A stretch of DNA of 52,821 nt from Herpetosiphonaceae bacterium (GTDB taxonomy: Bacteria > Chloroflexota > Chloroflexia > Chloroflexales > Kallotenuaceae), in assembly GCA_036374795.1 (NCBI GenBank), contig DASUTC010000184.1, forward strand, positions 1-52,821, in the 5' to 3' direction. This document shows, in pieces, positions 35,656 through 43,265 of the stretch (position 1 is its first letter; the number at the start of each line of letters is the position of its first letter). The position numbers and the translations under genes were made by a program. The notes under the pieces are model-generated. The model was not told where the DNA came from, searched no databases, and saw only the letters and a list, made by a program, of their open reading frames with translations.

Positions 35656-36543
35656 ATGATCGCTGCTGGACGGAACATGATCGTCGTCACGGGAGCCACC
35701 GGTCTTCAAGGCGGTGCCGTGACCCGTCATTTACTCAAGGATGGGTGGCAGGTCCGCGCCGTGACCCGCAACCCGGCGAGCCCGCGGGCGCTGGCGCTGG
35801 CGCGGCGTGGCGTTGACGTGGTCCAGGGCGATCTGGGTGAGGCCGCGTCCCTCCGGCCGCTCTTTGCGGGCGCCTACGGGGTCTATAGTGTGCAAAACCC
35901 CTTCATCAGTGGACCGGAAGCCGAGGTGCGGCAGGGCAAGACGGTCGCTGAGGTGGCGAAAGCCAGCGGGGTGCAGCATCTCGTCTATGGGTCTGCCGGA
36001 ATCGCGAGGACGAGCACCGGCATCCCCTCCTGGGAAACCAAACGGCAGATCGAGGAGCACCTGCACGCGCTCGCCCTGCCGCTGACGATCCTGCGTCCGA
36101 TGGCCTTCATGGAGGTGATGACCGACCAGAAATTCTTCCCGGCCGTTGCGATCTGGCATGTTATGCCCAGGCTGATGGGAGCATCGCGCCCGGTCGGTTG
36201 GCTCTGCGTGGACGATCTTGGCGCGATTGCGGCACGCGCCTTTGCCGCCCCGGACCGGTTCGTTGGTCAGGATCTGGCGCTCGTGAGCGACGTGCAATCG
36301 CTCGCGCAGTGCCGCGCGCTCTATCGCGACGTGATGGGCACGGCGCCGCCGCACTTCCCGCTGCCGATCTGGCTGTTCCAGCGCTTCGGCTTCGTGGGGC
36401 GCGACCTGACCGCTATGTGGCGCTGGCTGCGCACGGCATCCTTTGACCTGGATACCGCACCGACCCTCGCCATCCATCCGGACGCGCTCACGGTGCGTGC
36501 GTGGCTGAGGAGGCAGAAGGCGGCGCGATCGGCAGCGCAGTGA
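35656..36543 (+). CDS. NmrA-like NAD(P)-binding oxidoreductase
   Basis: 295 residues; the ATG of MIAAGRNMIVVTGATGLQGG is preceded by GAGGAG. The Rossmann motif TGATGLQGGAV sits at the N-terminus, followed by VRAVTRNPASPRALALARRG and VDVVQGDLGEAASL. VQHLVYGSAGIA and ETKRQIEEHLHALALPLTIL, RPMAFMEV are typical of the NmrA/atypical SDR family that senses or reduces with NADP(H). The Tyr-xxx-Lys catalytic pair of classical SDRs is not evident, as usual for NmrA types. The substrate is unknown. Confidence 0.88.
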   Translation: MIAAGRNMIVVTGATGLQGGAVTRHLLKDGWQVRAVTRNPASPRALALARRGVDVVQGDLGEAASLRPLFAGAYGVYSVQNPFISGPEAEVRQGKTVAEVAKASGVQHLVYGSAGIARTSTGIPSWETKRQIEEHLHALALPLTILRPMAFMEVMTDQKFFPAVAIWHVMPRLMGASRPVGWLCVDDLGAIAARAFAAPDRFVGQDLALVSDVQSLAQCRALYRDVMGTAPPHFPLPIWLFQRFGFVGRDLTAMWRWLRTASFDLDTAPTLAIHPDALTVRAWLRRQKAARSAAQ

Positions 36544-36634
36544 CATGGGCAGCGTCGCAGTTCCTACCTGTCCGCATCGACCTGCCGGACCTGACGCGCA
36601 GGCCGGGTGGTCGGCAGCCACCACGTGCGTGATT

Positions 36635-36703
36635 GCTGCGGGCCAGCGGAGCCTCGGACGCCGCGCGGGCCGCGTGCGTTCGGCGCGGAGCGGCCCGCGT
36701 ACC
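36635..36703. repeat. dispersed repeat family B, copy 4 (inverted-repeat core only)
   Basis: Only the first 70 bp of the family remain (GCTGCGGGCCAGCGGAGCC to GAGCGGCCCGCGTACC). This is the part that carries the GCGGGCC/GGCCCGC arms. The adjacent pseudogene stops exactly at its right edge. Confidence 0.65.
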
Positions 36704-37254
36704 GCCCGGTCGCAGAAGAGCAGCACGCGGGATGCGGAGAGCAGCATATAGTCCCGGTGGGCCAGCATGTTCACGCCGACCTCACGGATGACCGCCTGCG
36801 GGTACTCGTGGATCTCGACGCGCTCGAAGCCGCGCGCCGAGCGTCATGCCGTGGTGCGTGTTGCGCCAGAGCTACTCCTCGACGCGCTGGAGCTGGTCGA
36901 AGATCGTTCCCCGAATATTCTTCTCCAGGTGCAGCACCTCGAACGACACCGGCTCCATCCCCTGATCGTGGCCCAGGTCGACGACGGCGTTGGGGAACGT
37001 CGCCTGCGGATCGTGCCAAAGCACAGGATGCCCGCAAGCGTGGGGTACAATGCGTCCTCGACGCGCACAAGGCACGGCTTCTCGATCGGGTACTCCAGCG
37101 GATCGGCGGGTCCCTGGTAGCGGCCAAGCCGGGCTGCCTTGTCGCTATGCGCGGCCACGCTCTGGAGATCGAGCAGATCGGTGCCGGTCATGCGGATCGG
37201 CACCGCGTCCGTGCTGCGGAACCTGGGATGATCGAGAAATGGGGGGTCACTCAT
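36704..37254 (-). pseudogene. Schlafen AlbA_2 / RecG-like ATP-binding protein, shattered
   Basis: Starts MSDPPFLDHPRFRSTDAVPI and continues RMTGTDLLDLQSVAAHSDKA and ALYPTLAGILCFG. Sense then shifts frame near 37022 (HDPQATFPNAVVDLGHDQGM, FEVLHLEKNIRGTIFDQLQR) and meets TAG where VEEYLWRN is expected. It shifts again near 36835 to GFERVEIHEYPQAVIREVGV, NMLAHRDYMLLSASRVLLF, and ends at repeat copy B4. PTLAGxLxFGxDPQ and REVxVNxLAHRDY are hallmarks of the AlbA_2/HATPase_c_4 helicase-like family. The DNA is clearly decayed and 3'-truncated. Confidence 0.65.
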
Positions 37255-37379
37255 GTTGCCATTGCCTGCTCGCATGTGTGCCATCCGTATCTCGTAGTGT
37301 ATTGCAACTCTGCCAGTCTGCGCTCCAGCGCCTGCTCCGCTTCCAGAGCGACGAGCGCAGGATCAGGGTGTTCCATCAT
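37251..37379 (-). CDS. small protein upstream of the Schlafen-like pseudogene (42 aa)
   Basis: MMEHPDPALVALEAEQALER, RLAELQYTTRYGWHTCEQAM. It overlaps the next start by ATGA, so the two were translationally coupled. The helical heptad pattern argues that it was a real peptide. No family is recognised. Confidence 0.45.
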   Translation of the reverse strand: MMEHPDPALVALEAEQALERRLAELQYTTRYGWHTCEQAMAT

Positions 37380-37604
37380 CCTGCCGTCAGAGGAGCGTAG
37401 CGCAGATGTGGCGTTTCATCAAGGTATCCTGGTCCCGTTCGTGTGCCCCGCTCCTGCACCACACGCTGCTCAGCTTAGCCGTGACTCGTCGCGCGTAGGA
37501 CGGACTCGGAACGACAGCGCTCATGATCCCAGGTCCTGGCTATCTGTCAAGGATTTATGGGCTGGCTGTTCGGCGTCGCCGTTGTGTGAGCTGTGAGCGA
37601 GCCG

Positions 37605-37706
37605 CTACCCCGCCTGTACCTCCGCCTCACGCACAGCCTCACACCCCTCACACGCGCACAGCGCATCATGAATCGAATCGGAGCTGCAGCGATAACGGTT
37701 TACCAT
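37605..37706 (-). CDS. possible cysteine-rich micropeptide (33 aa)
   Basis: MVNRYRCSSDSIHDALCACE, GCEAVREAEVQAG. Four cysteines are present, with CACEGC resembling a metal ligand cluster. The Shine-Dalgarno site is weak. It lies just downstream of the FtsK-like gene on the same strand. The rest of 37380-37780 shows nothing but a small hairpin at 37735-37755. Confidence 0.22.
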   Translation of the reverse strand: MVNRYRCSSDSIHDALCACEGCEAVREAEVQAG

Positions 37707-37780
37707 CCAGATCTGAAAGCCTGGCAAGAGAACAGCACGTCCGATGGGGACGTGCCGTTGTTCGTGGGTCGGAACATGGC

Positions 37781-39211
37781 TCACGCGGCTTTCGCAAGGT
37801 GCTCCGTCGTTGGGTGTGGCACGATCGGCGGCGCCTCGTCCACCTTCGTGGCTGGGTCCGCAGCTGCCGCCGGTTCCGACAGCAGCGGCTCCACGTCGAG
37901 CCGGATCGCCTTGGCTTTCGCCGACCAGTCCCCGCCGCTCTTGCCGTCGAACAGGCGTCGGGCGATCTCCCGGTCGCTCAGGCGCTCCCCGGTGGCCTGG
38001 GCCTCGGCCAGCCACGCCGCGACCCGAATATGCGCCTCGGTCCAGCGCAGCGTCGCGGGAGCGGTCGTCGCCGGATCGGCGGTGTCGGCAGCGGGACCAT
38101 CGCCGGTCGTGTCGTTGGGCCAGCGGCTCACGAGCGCGGCGATCCGGGCAGACCGGATCTGCTGGGTAATCTCCGGCGACCGCCCCAGGATCTCATGGCC
38201 GCCATCAATCCGGAGCACCGCGACGCCCTGCATGGCCTGCGGGATCGCCGCTGGCTCGTAGGTCGCCGGATCGTTCTTGATCTGGCGGCGGAGCGCGACG
38301 GACGAGAAGGCGCTCGATGTCAGGCGGAAGACTACCCGATTGCTGACGTTCGCCTGGATCTGACTGGTGAGCACCTCGGCGGTCGGATACTGCGTGGCGA
38401 CGAAGAGCACGATACCGACCGCGCGGCCCATGCGGGCAACCGTCTCGATGGCATCGTGCTGATCGCTCGTGAAGTCCGCGATCTCGTCGGCGATCACCAG
38501 CAGCAGGGGCAGGCGCGGCGCGGCCTGCGCGTTGTACTCGTCGATATGGCGGGCATCGGCGGCGCGGAGCAGCGCCGTGCGCCGCTCCATCTCATCCAGG
38601 ACGCGCTGGCAGCCCGCGCCGATCTGGGTGTTGGCGTAGAGGCGGGCGTGCGCAATCCGATCGCAGAAGCCGTAGTCGAGGCCGCCCTTGGCGTCCAGCA
38701 CGACGAGCTGCGCGGTGGTCGGCCCCAGCTCGAGCGCGGCGAGCGCAAGATGCTGGAGCGCGTTGCCCTTGCCGCTGCCGGTGGTGCCGAACACCCCCCA
38801 GTGTCCGTCCTTGCCGATACGAATGCCGCGCCAGGTGTCGCTATCGAAGAGCAGCGGGATCATGCAGCGATCGGGGCGGGGCGGCGGGATCACGGCGGGC
38901 AAGCGCTGGATCGCTCGGACCGTAGCAGCACGCAGATCATTCGTTGCCGGGAGTGGCGGAGCGCCTGGTCGCGGGCTGGCCTGCGACATCACCGGCTGCG
39001 CTGCCACCAGCGGCTGGACCCCGGCAGATGGGCGGGACTCCGGTCGTGGGCGCGGCGCTGCCTGTCCGGCGCTGCCGCTCGTTGTCGCCAGCCGGGAGCG
39101 GCGGTACTGGCGCAGCTTCGTGAGCAGCATCGAGCTGCCGCCGACCAGAATCGCGATGACCACAATCCAGACGAGCATCACTTGCGCGGGATGGGGCGCT
39201 GACACGGGCAT
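37781..39211 (-). CDS. FtsK/TraB-type DNA translocase
   Basis: 476 residues; the ATG behind GAGG is chosen over a GTG two codons upstream. One transmembrane helix (VMLVWIVVIAILVGGSSMLL), a proline-rich linker, then a RecA-like motor domain: Walker A FGTTGSGKGN at about 142-149 and Walker B LLLVIADEIAD, followed by VLFVATQYPTAEVLTSQIQA and a C-terminal helical part (ERLSDREIARRLF). A single membrane helix plus a FtsK_SpoIIIE motor without the large FtsK N-terminus is the pattern of plasmid and AICE transfer proteins that pump double-stranded DNA. It may instead act in replicon segregation. It is the last major gene of the backbone operon, overlapping or adjoining the membrane-protein gene. Confidence 0.88.
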   Translation of the reverse strand: MPVSAPHPAQVMLVWIVVIAILVGGSSMLLTKLRQYRRSRLATTSGSAGQAAPRPRPESRPSAGVQPLVAAQPVMSQASPRPGAPPLPATNDLRAATVRAIQRLPAVIPPPRPDRCMIPLLFDSDTWRGIRIGKDGHWGVFGTTGSGKGNALQHLALAALELGPTTAQLVVLDAKGGLDYGFCDRIAHARLYANTQIGAGCQRVLDEMERRTALLRAADARHIDEYNAQAAPRLPLLLVIADEIADFTSDQHDAIETVARMGRAVGIVLFVATQYPTAEVLTSQIQANVSNRVVFRLTSSAFSSVALRRQIKNDPATYEPAAIPQAMQGVAVLRIDGGHEILGRSPEITQQIRSARIAALVSRWPNDTTGDGPAADTADPATTAPATLRWTEAHIRVAAWLAEAQATGERLSDREIARRLFDGKSGGDWSAKAKAIRLDVEPLLSEPAAAADPATKVDEAPPIVPHPTTEHLAKAA

Positions 39212-39219
39212 AGACACCT

Positions 39220-39699
39220 CTACTCGACGAGAATATGCTCAGGCATGATCGCTGCCACTAATACTACTGCAAGGCTGACCAGATATGCAACCCCCATCGC
39301 CAGCAGCGGCGGGACCACGCCCGCCAGGCTGCCGAAGATCGGGGCGTAGAGCACTGGCAGGAACGCGAAGAGAGTCGCGCCGCTGTCGACGAGCAGCGCG
39401 AGGAGATACTGCCAGCTCAGCCGACGCCGACGGTAGGCCCACTCGACCAGCGTGCAGACGAGCTGCACCGCCAGGCCGACGACGAGCGCCAGGGGCGCGA
39501 TCGTCCAGCGCTGGAGATCCCAGCTGCGATGAAAGGTGGCCTCCCAGCCGCCGTTGAAGGCGACGACGGAGCCGACGAATGAGGTCAGCAGCAGGACCGC
39601 GCCGACCGTGCGCTCGATCCAGGGCTGGAACGCCTCAAAGGTTTCACCGCTGAAGACGGCGCTCGCTTTCCGCTGCTGTGGTACGGATGCATGCGACAT
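39220..39699 (-). CDS. four-helix membrane protein
   Basis: 159 residues with four predicted transmembrane helices (VGAVLLLTSFVGSVVAF, IAPLALVVGLAVQLVCTLVE, YLLALLVDSGATLFAFLPVL, LLAMGVAYLVSLAVVLVAAI) after a short polar N-terminus. The stop lies 8 bases before the FtsK-like start. Position suggests a membrane partner of the DNA pump. No family is recognised. Confidence 0.75.
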   Translation of the reverse strand: MSHASVPQQRKASAVFSGETFEAFQPWIERTVGAVLLLTSFVGSVVAFNGGWEATFHRSWDLQRWTIAPLALVVGLAVQLVCTLVEWAYRRRRLSWQYLLALLVDSGATLFAFLPVLYAPIFGSLAGVVPPLLAMGVAYLVSLAVVLVAAIMPEHILVE

Positions 39700-39732
39700 G
39701 AGATGCCCTCCCTGTGCCTCTCACGATAGGTG

Positions 39733-40026
39733 CTACTCAAAATCCCACGCCTGCGCTGCCGCCGCGACCTGCTGCCTGATCGCCAGGACCTCCTGCGGAT
39801 CGGGCAGGTCGGTGGGCATCGCGATGGTCGGTCCGAGATCGCCCGTGCCGAGCTTGCCGCTCGTCAGCAAGAAGCCCAGCAGCGCCCACTCGCCCAGCAT
39901 GCGCGGGACAGGGCTGCCCTTCCCACGCTGTGTTACAGTGGCGAGCACGGCGCGCAGCTCAGCGAAGCGCGGATCGTCCTCGGGAATACTGGCGTAGAGT
40001 CGATCAGCTAGTGCGCGTTCTGCCAT
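39733..40026 (-). CDS. hypothetical protein (97 aa)
   Basis: MAERALADRLYASIPEDDPR, FAELRAVLATVTQRGKGSPV, RMLGEWALLGFLLTSGKLGT and AIRQQVAAAAQAWDF. Small helical soluble protein with a GAGG Shine-Dalgarno site. It is placed between the ParM-like and membrane-protein genes. It could be a ParR-like adaptor or a transfer accessory; there is no direct evidence. Confidence 0.6.
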   Translation of the reverse strand: MAERALADRLYASIPEDDPRFAELRAVLATVTQRGKGSPVPRMLGEWALLGFLLTSGKLGTGDLGPTIAMPTDLPDPQEVLAIRQQVAAAAQAWDFE

Positions 40027-40058
40027 ACATCCTCGCTCATGTCGCATATCTGCGTCAT

Positions 40059-40169
40059 TCAGCCGCCATCGCCGAGAACGCCGGAGTCTGTCCGTCGCGC
40101 GAGATGGGCGATTCTGCCGATGCTGGTGCGCGAAACCCATCGATCACCCACCTGTACCGAATAGCGCAT
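40059..40169 (-). CDS. possible micropeptide (36 aa) after parM
   Basis: MRYSVQVGDRWVSRTSIGRI, AHLARRTDSGVLGDGG, sense-like and between the ParM-like stop and the 97-residue gene. Its first 24 bases are a near copy of the bases at its own end (GCATATCTGCG at 40044 and 40166), so the segment may come from a small tandem duplication. Confidence 0.3.
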   Translation of the reverse strand: MRYSVQVGDRWVSRTSIGRIAHLARRTDSGVLGDGG

Positions 40170-40179
40170 ATCTGCGCCA

Positions 40180-41235
40180 TTAGGCCGCCAGCTTACTGCG
40201 GGCGATGCGCTCGATGCCGTCGACCACGCGGTAGAGCGGGTGGGGCAGCAGCGTGACGCGCGTGATCGATCCTAACTGCTGGCTGATCGGCCCGGCGAGC
40301 AGCGCCCCGCCGCCGCCGAAGAGCAGCACCTCGCCCTGCTCGAGGTGGGCCTGCCAGCAGCGTGAGACATGCCGCACGATCTCGGCGGCGGTCGTCTCCA
40401 CGCCCTCCTGGATCTCGTCCTTGACCGCGATCGGATCGCCCGCCAGGAACACGATCGGCTCGGCGCGCTGCATCGCGTGGAGCACCTGGGTCGCGTCAAG
40501 ATTCCGCAGCCGGGGATGTCGGGCCTGCACGCGGCGGAGCGCGATCTCGGCGGCGGTCATCGCCCCCAGGGCCACGCCGCCCTCGGTGCCGGGGATCAGA
40601 TCCAGCCCGCGCCGTCCGGTGTAGTCCGTGGTCCCGCCGCCGATGTCGAGCGCGAAGCGCTGGCGGAGCATGGTGCCGCTGGCCTGGACGCGTCCGTCCG
40701 AGGTATAGAGCAACGTGGCGATCGCGCCGATCGGCTGTGGAATGAGCAGCAGCTTGTCGATCGTGATCGTGTACTCGGTGTCGCCCCAGCGCAGCCGGTG
40801 CGTGCCGCGCAGCCGCTCCTTGAGCACGGTCTTGACCGTCTCGTTGCCGTCGTCCGCCACCGGCAGCCCTCCGGCGAACATCACCGTGGCCGTCGTCACG
40901 CCCGACGGCAGGCTGGCGACGATCGCGTAGAGGTGGAGCAGCAGGTAGGCGTCGGAGCGGACGCGCAGCGCGGCGCTGCCGACGAAGGACAGATCGTTCA
41001 CGCCCACGCGCTGGGCGTCATGTCCGACAACATAGGACACCGGGGCGATCTGGGCTGGACCATCGCGATAGGTGAGCGGTCGGGGCGCGGACGTATCAGT
41101 GAAGCTGTAGCCGGTGTTTCCGGGCAGGCGCACGAGCGATGGAATGAGCGTCCAGCCCGCGCCGCTGCGAAACTTGGTGTTCACATTGCCGATGTCGGCG
41201 GTGATGAGCACCGGAGTGCCAGGGTGTGTTGCCAT
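40180..41235 (-). CDS. ParM/StbA-like plasmid segregation actin
   Basis: 351 residues from the ATG of MATHPGTPVLITADIGNVNT behind GAGGCAG. Actin-fold motifs: phosphate-1 ADIGNVNTKF, phosphate-2 FALDIGGGTTDYTG and adenosine LLFGGGGALLAGP. PEGIxxGxxRV-type intervening sequence is replaced by LIPGTEGGVALGAM. ParM-like proteins polymerise to push sister plasmids apart together with a DNA-binding adaptor. The promoter region carries a 16-bp palindrome and short direct repeats, as expected for a parC/operator site, and a MerR-like coiled-coil gene lies upstream. Confidence 0.82.
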   Translation of the reverse strand: MATHPGTPVLITADIGNVNTKFRSGAGWTLIPSLVRLPGNTGYSFTDTSAPRPLTYRDGPAQIAPVSYVVGHDAQRVGVNDLSFVGSAALRVRSDAYLLLHLYAIVASLPSGVTTATVMFAGGLPVADDGNETVKTVLKERLRGTHRLRWGDTEYTITIDKLLLIPQPIGAIATLLYTSDGRVQASGTMLRQRFALDIGGGTTDYTGRRGLDLIPGTEGGVALGAMTAAEIALRRVQARHPRLRNLDATQVLHAMQRAEPIVFLAGDPIAVKDEIQEGVETTAAEIVRHVSRCWQAHLEQGEVLLFGGGGALLAGPISQQLGSITRVTLLPHPLYRVVDGIERIARSKLAA

Positions 41236-41304
41236 ATCTGCCTCGTGATCAAGCGTGTTCGGCGGTGTGCAGGGCCTACCAGGCCAGCACTGCACGATGA
41301 AATC

Positions 41305-41371
41305 AGTGTAGCATGTCCGACGATGACCGTCAATGACAGAACATTACAGACATTGACAGACGTACGTCTGT
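41305..41371 (-). promoter_or_regulatory. promoter and candidate parC/operator of the parM-like gene
   Basis: TTGACG (41328-41333) and TACACT (41305-41310) have a 17-base spacer on the minus strand. Directly upstream lie three short repeats of the type ACAGA/ACATT (41335-41360) ending in the perfect palindrome ACAGACGTACGTCTGT (41356-41371). A DNA-binding adaptor would be expected to bind here. Confidence 0.65.
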
Positions 41372-41405
41372 GGTATGGGGTACTGAGGAAGCGTGCGCGG
41401 GGGGA

Positions 41406-41876
41406 TTATGCCTCGCCGGTGAGCCGGGCTAGCTGGGCCTCAAGCCGCGCGATCGTCGCCTGTGCCTCGCGGTAGCCCTGCGCCTCCTGGCGCACGGCAT
41501 CCAGCTCGGCCTGCAGCTCCTCGACTCGCTGCTGGAGTCGCTCGCGGTCTTCGAGGAGCTTCTGCTGGGCTTCGAGCCTGCCCTGGAGGCGTCCGATCTC
41601 AAGGAGCGCCGCGTCGAGCTTCTCCTGGCGATCCTGGAGGTACTGGAAGATCTCGGACGCGGGCATGATGTCCGTCGTCGGCTCGGGTGGTGCCGCATGC
41701 ACCGAGCGCCCGCGCTCGGCGGACAGCCGATCGATGTCGTCGGCGTTATAAAACGTGTCGCGGCCCGATCGACGGCTGCGCAGCTTGCCCTGGACCACGT
41801 AGCGCCGGAGCTGGCGCTCGCCCAGGCCGGTTTTTTGGGTGGCTTCGCTGGTTTTGTACTCGCGCTCGAATGGCAT
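41406..41876 (-). CDS. MerR-like HTH protein with long coiled coil
   Basis: 156 residues. N-terminal winged helix: YKTSEATQKTGLGERQLRRY, VVQGKLRSRRSGRDTFYNAD DIDRL. From about residue 80 to the end it is a continuous coiled coil (LQDRQEKLDAALLEIGRLQG, LLEDRERLQQRVEELQAELD). This layout is common in plasmid and phage segregation or transcription factors. Sitting next to a ParM-like gene and its palindromic site, it is the best candidate for the partition adaptor or repressor. Confidence 0.72.
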   Translation of the reverse strand: MPFEREYKTSEATQKTGLGERQLRRYVVQGKLRSRRSGRDTFYNADDIDRLSAERGRSVHAAPPEPTTDIMPASEIFQYLQDRQEKLDAALLEIGRLQGRLEAQQKLLEDRERLQQRVEELQAELDAVRQEAQGYREAQATIARLEAQLARLTGEA

Positions 41877-41884
41877 GTCGTCTA

Positions 41885-41912
41885 GAGTACGTCAGGCATG
41901 GTCCGGCGTCAA
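41885..41912 (-). promoter_or_regulatory. promoter of the MerR-like gene
   Basis: TTGACG (41907-41912) and GTACTC (41885-41890) have a 16-base spacer on the minus strand, just before the start at 41876, so the leader is very short. Confidence 0.45.
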
Positions 41913-41931
41913 GCAGGACGATCGTCCATCG

Positions 41932-41958
41932 GGTGGGGCACGCCCCGGATGCCCCACC
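41932..41958 (-). terminator. GC-rich hairpin
   Basis: 9-bp stem GGTGGGGCA/TGCCCCACC with a 9-base loop, between the 42060 gene and the MerR promoter. A 21-bp palindrome of the form GGTGATCCG-cgc-CGGATCACC lies upstream at 42010-42030 and may be a second hairpin or an operator. Confidence 0.45.
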
Positions 41959-42059
41959 AGCTCCATGCTCATGGTTTGGCGAAACGATGCACGTGGTACG
42001 GTGCGCCCGGGTGATCCGCGCCGGATCACCTCCGTGGCCCCCGCTCCGCCGGGCCGCGC

Positions 42060-42203
42060 TCAGACGTGTGGCGGTCCGCGCTGCCGGTACAGCCGCGCGA
42101 TAGTCTGGCTCACGAGGTCGCGGGTATTGGCACGACTCCGCTGGCTCGCACGGTCACGGCTGCCCAGATGCATGTGTCTGACGGTGGTGTGCTGCTGCGC
42201 CAT
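42060..42203 (-). CDS. small basic protein (47 aa)
   Basis: MAQQHTTVRHMHLGSRDRAS, QRSRANTRDLVSQTIARLYR, QRGPPHV. AAGGAG lies 10 bases upstream, inside the end of the preceding gene, so it is translated from the same message. Basic and helical; possibly DNA-binding. No family is recognised. Confidence 0.45.
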   Translation of the reverse strand: MAQQHTTVRHMHLGSRDRASQRSRANTRDLVSQTIARLYRQRGPPHV

Positions 42204-42210
42204 TACGCGG

Positions 42211-42520
42211 CTACTCCTTCCATGCGCCTGCGGGATCATCCTCCGTGTCGGCGGCACCACGGCCAGAATCGTCGCGTGGTGGGGTCGGCTTCGGATCATG
42301 GAATGCCTGATCGGCCTCATGGGTTGGCGGGGCATACTGCCCCGCTGCGAGCCACGGCCAGCGCCAGGCCAGCTCGGCATCCACGGTGGCCGGATTGACC
42401 AGCGGCGCGACCTGCTGCATCGTCGCGCGCTGCGTGGCGGCGACCAGCGCAAATGGCCCCGTGTAGTCGGGGTGACGACCACCTCCGGCACGCCCTCGCC
42501 CCGCATCTTACCGACCTGGC
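42211..42520 (-). pseudogene. hypothetical protein with a one-base frameshift
   Basis: MRGEGVPEVVVTP in one frame continues as DYTGPFALVAATQRATMQQV, APLVNPATVDAELAWRWPWL and AAGQYAPPTHEADQAFHD in another. The break is at an ACCCCGAC run near 42470, where one extra G would restore a protein of about 100 residues. The downstream part from the internal ATG at 42420 remains open to the stop at 42211. Confidence 0.45.
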
Positions 42521-42799
42521 CTTCCGCGATCGCCACCTGGCACGCGCGCGATCCTCCTCGCCGTCCTGTCTGCGGCTGTCGACATGGTGTCCCTGCCGAC
42601 ATGCTCAACCCGACGACCCGCCCGCGCCGCCCTATGCTGCCGACCTGGTCTGCCCCCCACCCACTCCTGGCCGCGCGGACCCGGGACGCCGCCGCTGCCA
42701 CCGGGGGCGCGCACGTCCGCTCCCTCGCACGCTTCGGCAGCGCGTGCTGCCCCCGGGAGTGGGATCGCGCGCGTCCCCAGGCATTGCTCCGCCTGGAAC

Positions 42800-43195
42800 A
42801 CCGTGCGCCGCGATGCATCGCTCGGCAGCAGCACTGCAGATGCAATGCAGCACAATGCAGGTGCAGGGCAGAGGCAAGGCAGGGCAGTGCCATGCAAGGC
42901 AGCCGCATGGCCGAGCAGGGCAGCCGCATAGCCGATCGCAGGGCTGGTGCATGGCTCAACCTTGCCAGGGCATGGCCGATCGCAGGGCTGGTGCAGCGCG
43001 AATCGTCGGGCGGCGTGGCCTGACCCCGGAGCCGGACGGGCCCATCCGAGCGGCGGATCGAAGACCTGTGTCGGGGGCACAGCCGCGTAGACTCGTCGGG
43101 CGTTTTTCCCGCTCTGGGCGCGGCTTTTGCCCCACGCAGTTCCAACCCGTGCGGCAGCCGTGCGCGTCCCCGTGCGGCAGCCGTGCGCGTGGTCC
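42800..43195. repeat. non-coding repeat-rich zone beside the replication-relaxation gene
   Basis: An exact 21-bp unit starting GCCGATCGCAGGG occurs at 42931-42951 and 42975-42995, 44 bp apart. The GGCAGCCGCAT/GCCGA motif occurs twice near 42899-42930. A 22-bp unit starting CCCGTGCGGCAGCC occurs at 43146 and 43169, 23 bp apart. Many ATGCA/TGCAG words lie at 42835-42900. All six frames here are low-complexity, so the zone is probably non-coding: a candidate origin, transfer origin or protein-binding array. Confidence 0.5.
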
Positions 43196-43265
43196 GTGCG
43201 CTGGCTCCTTGCGGTCCTCTTGCGCGGGTGCCGTGCGGTCCCGTCCGGCGCGTCCATGCAGATGC

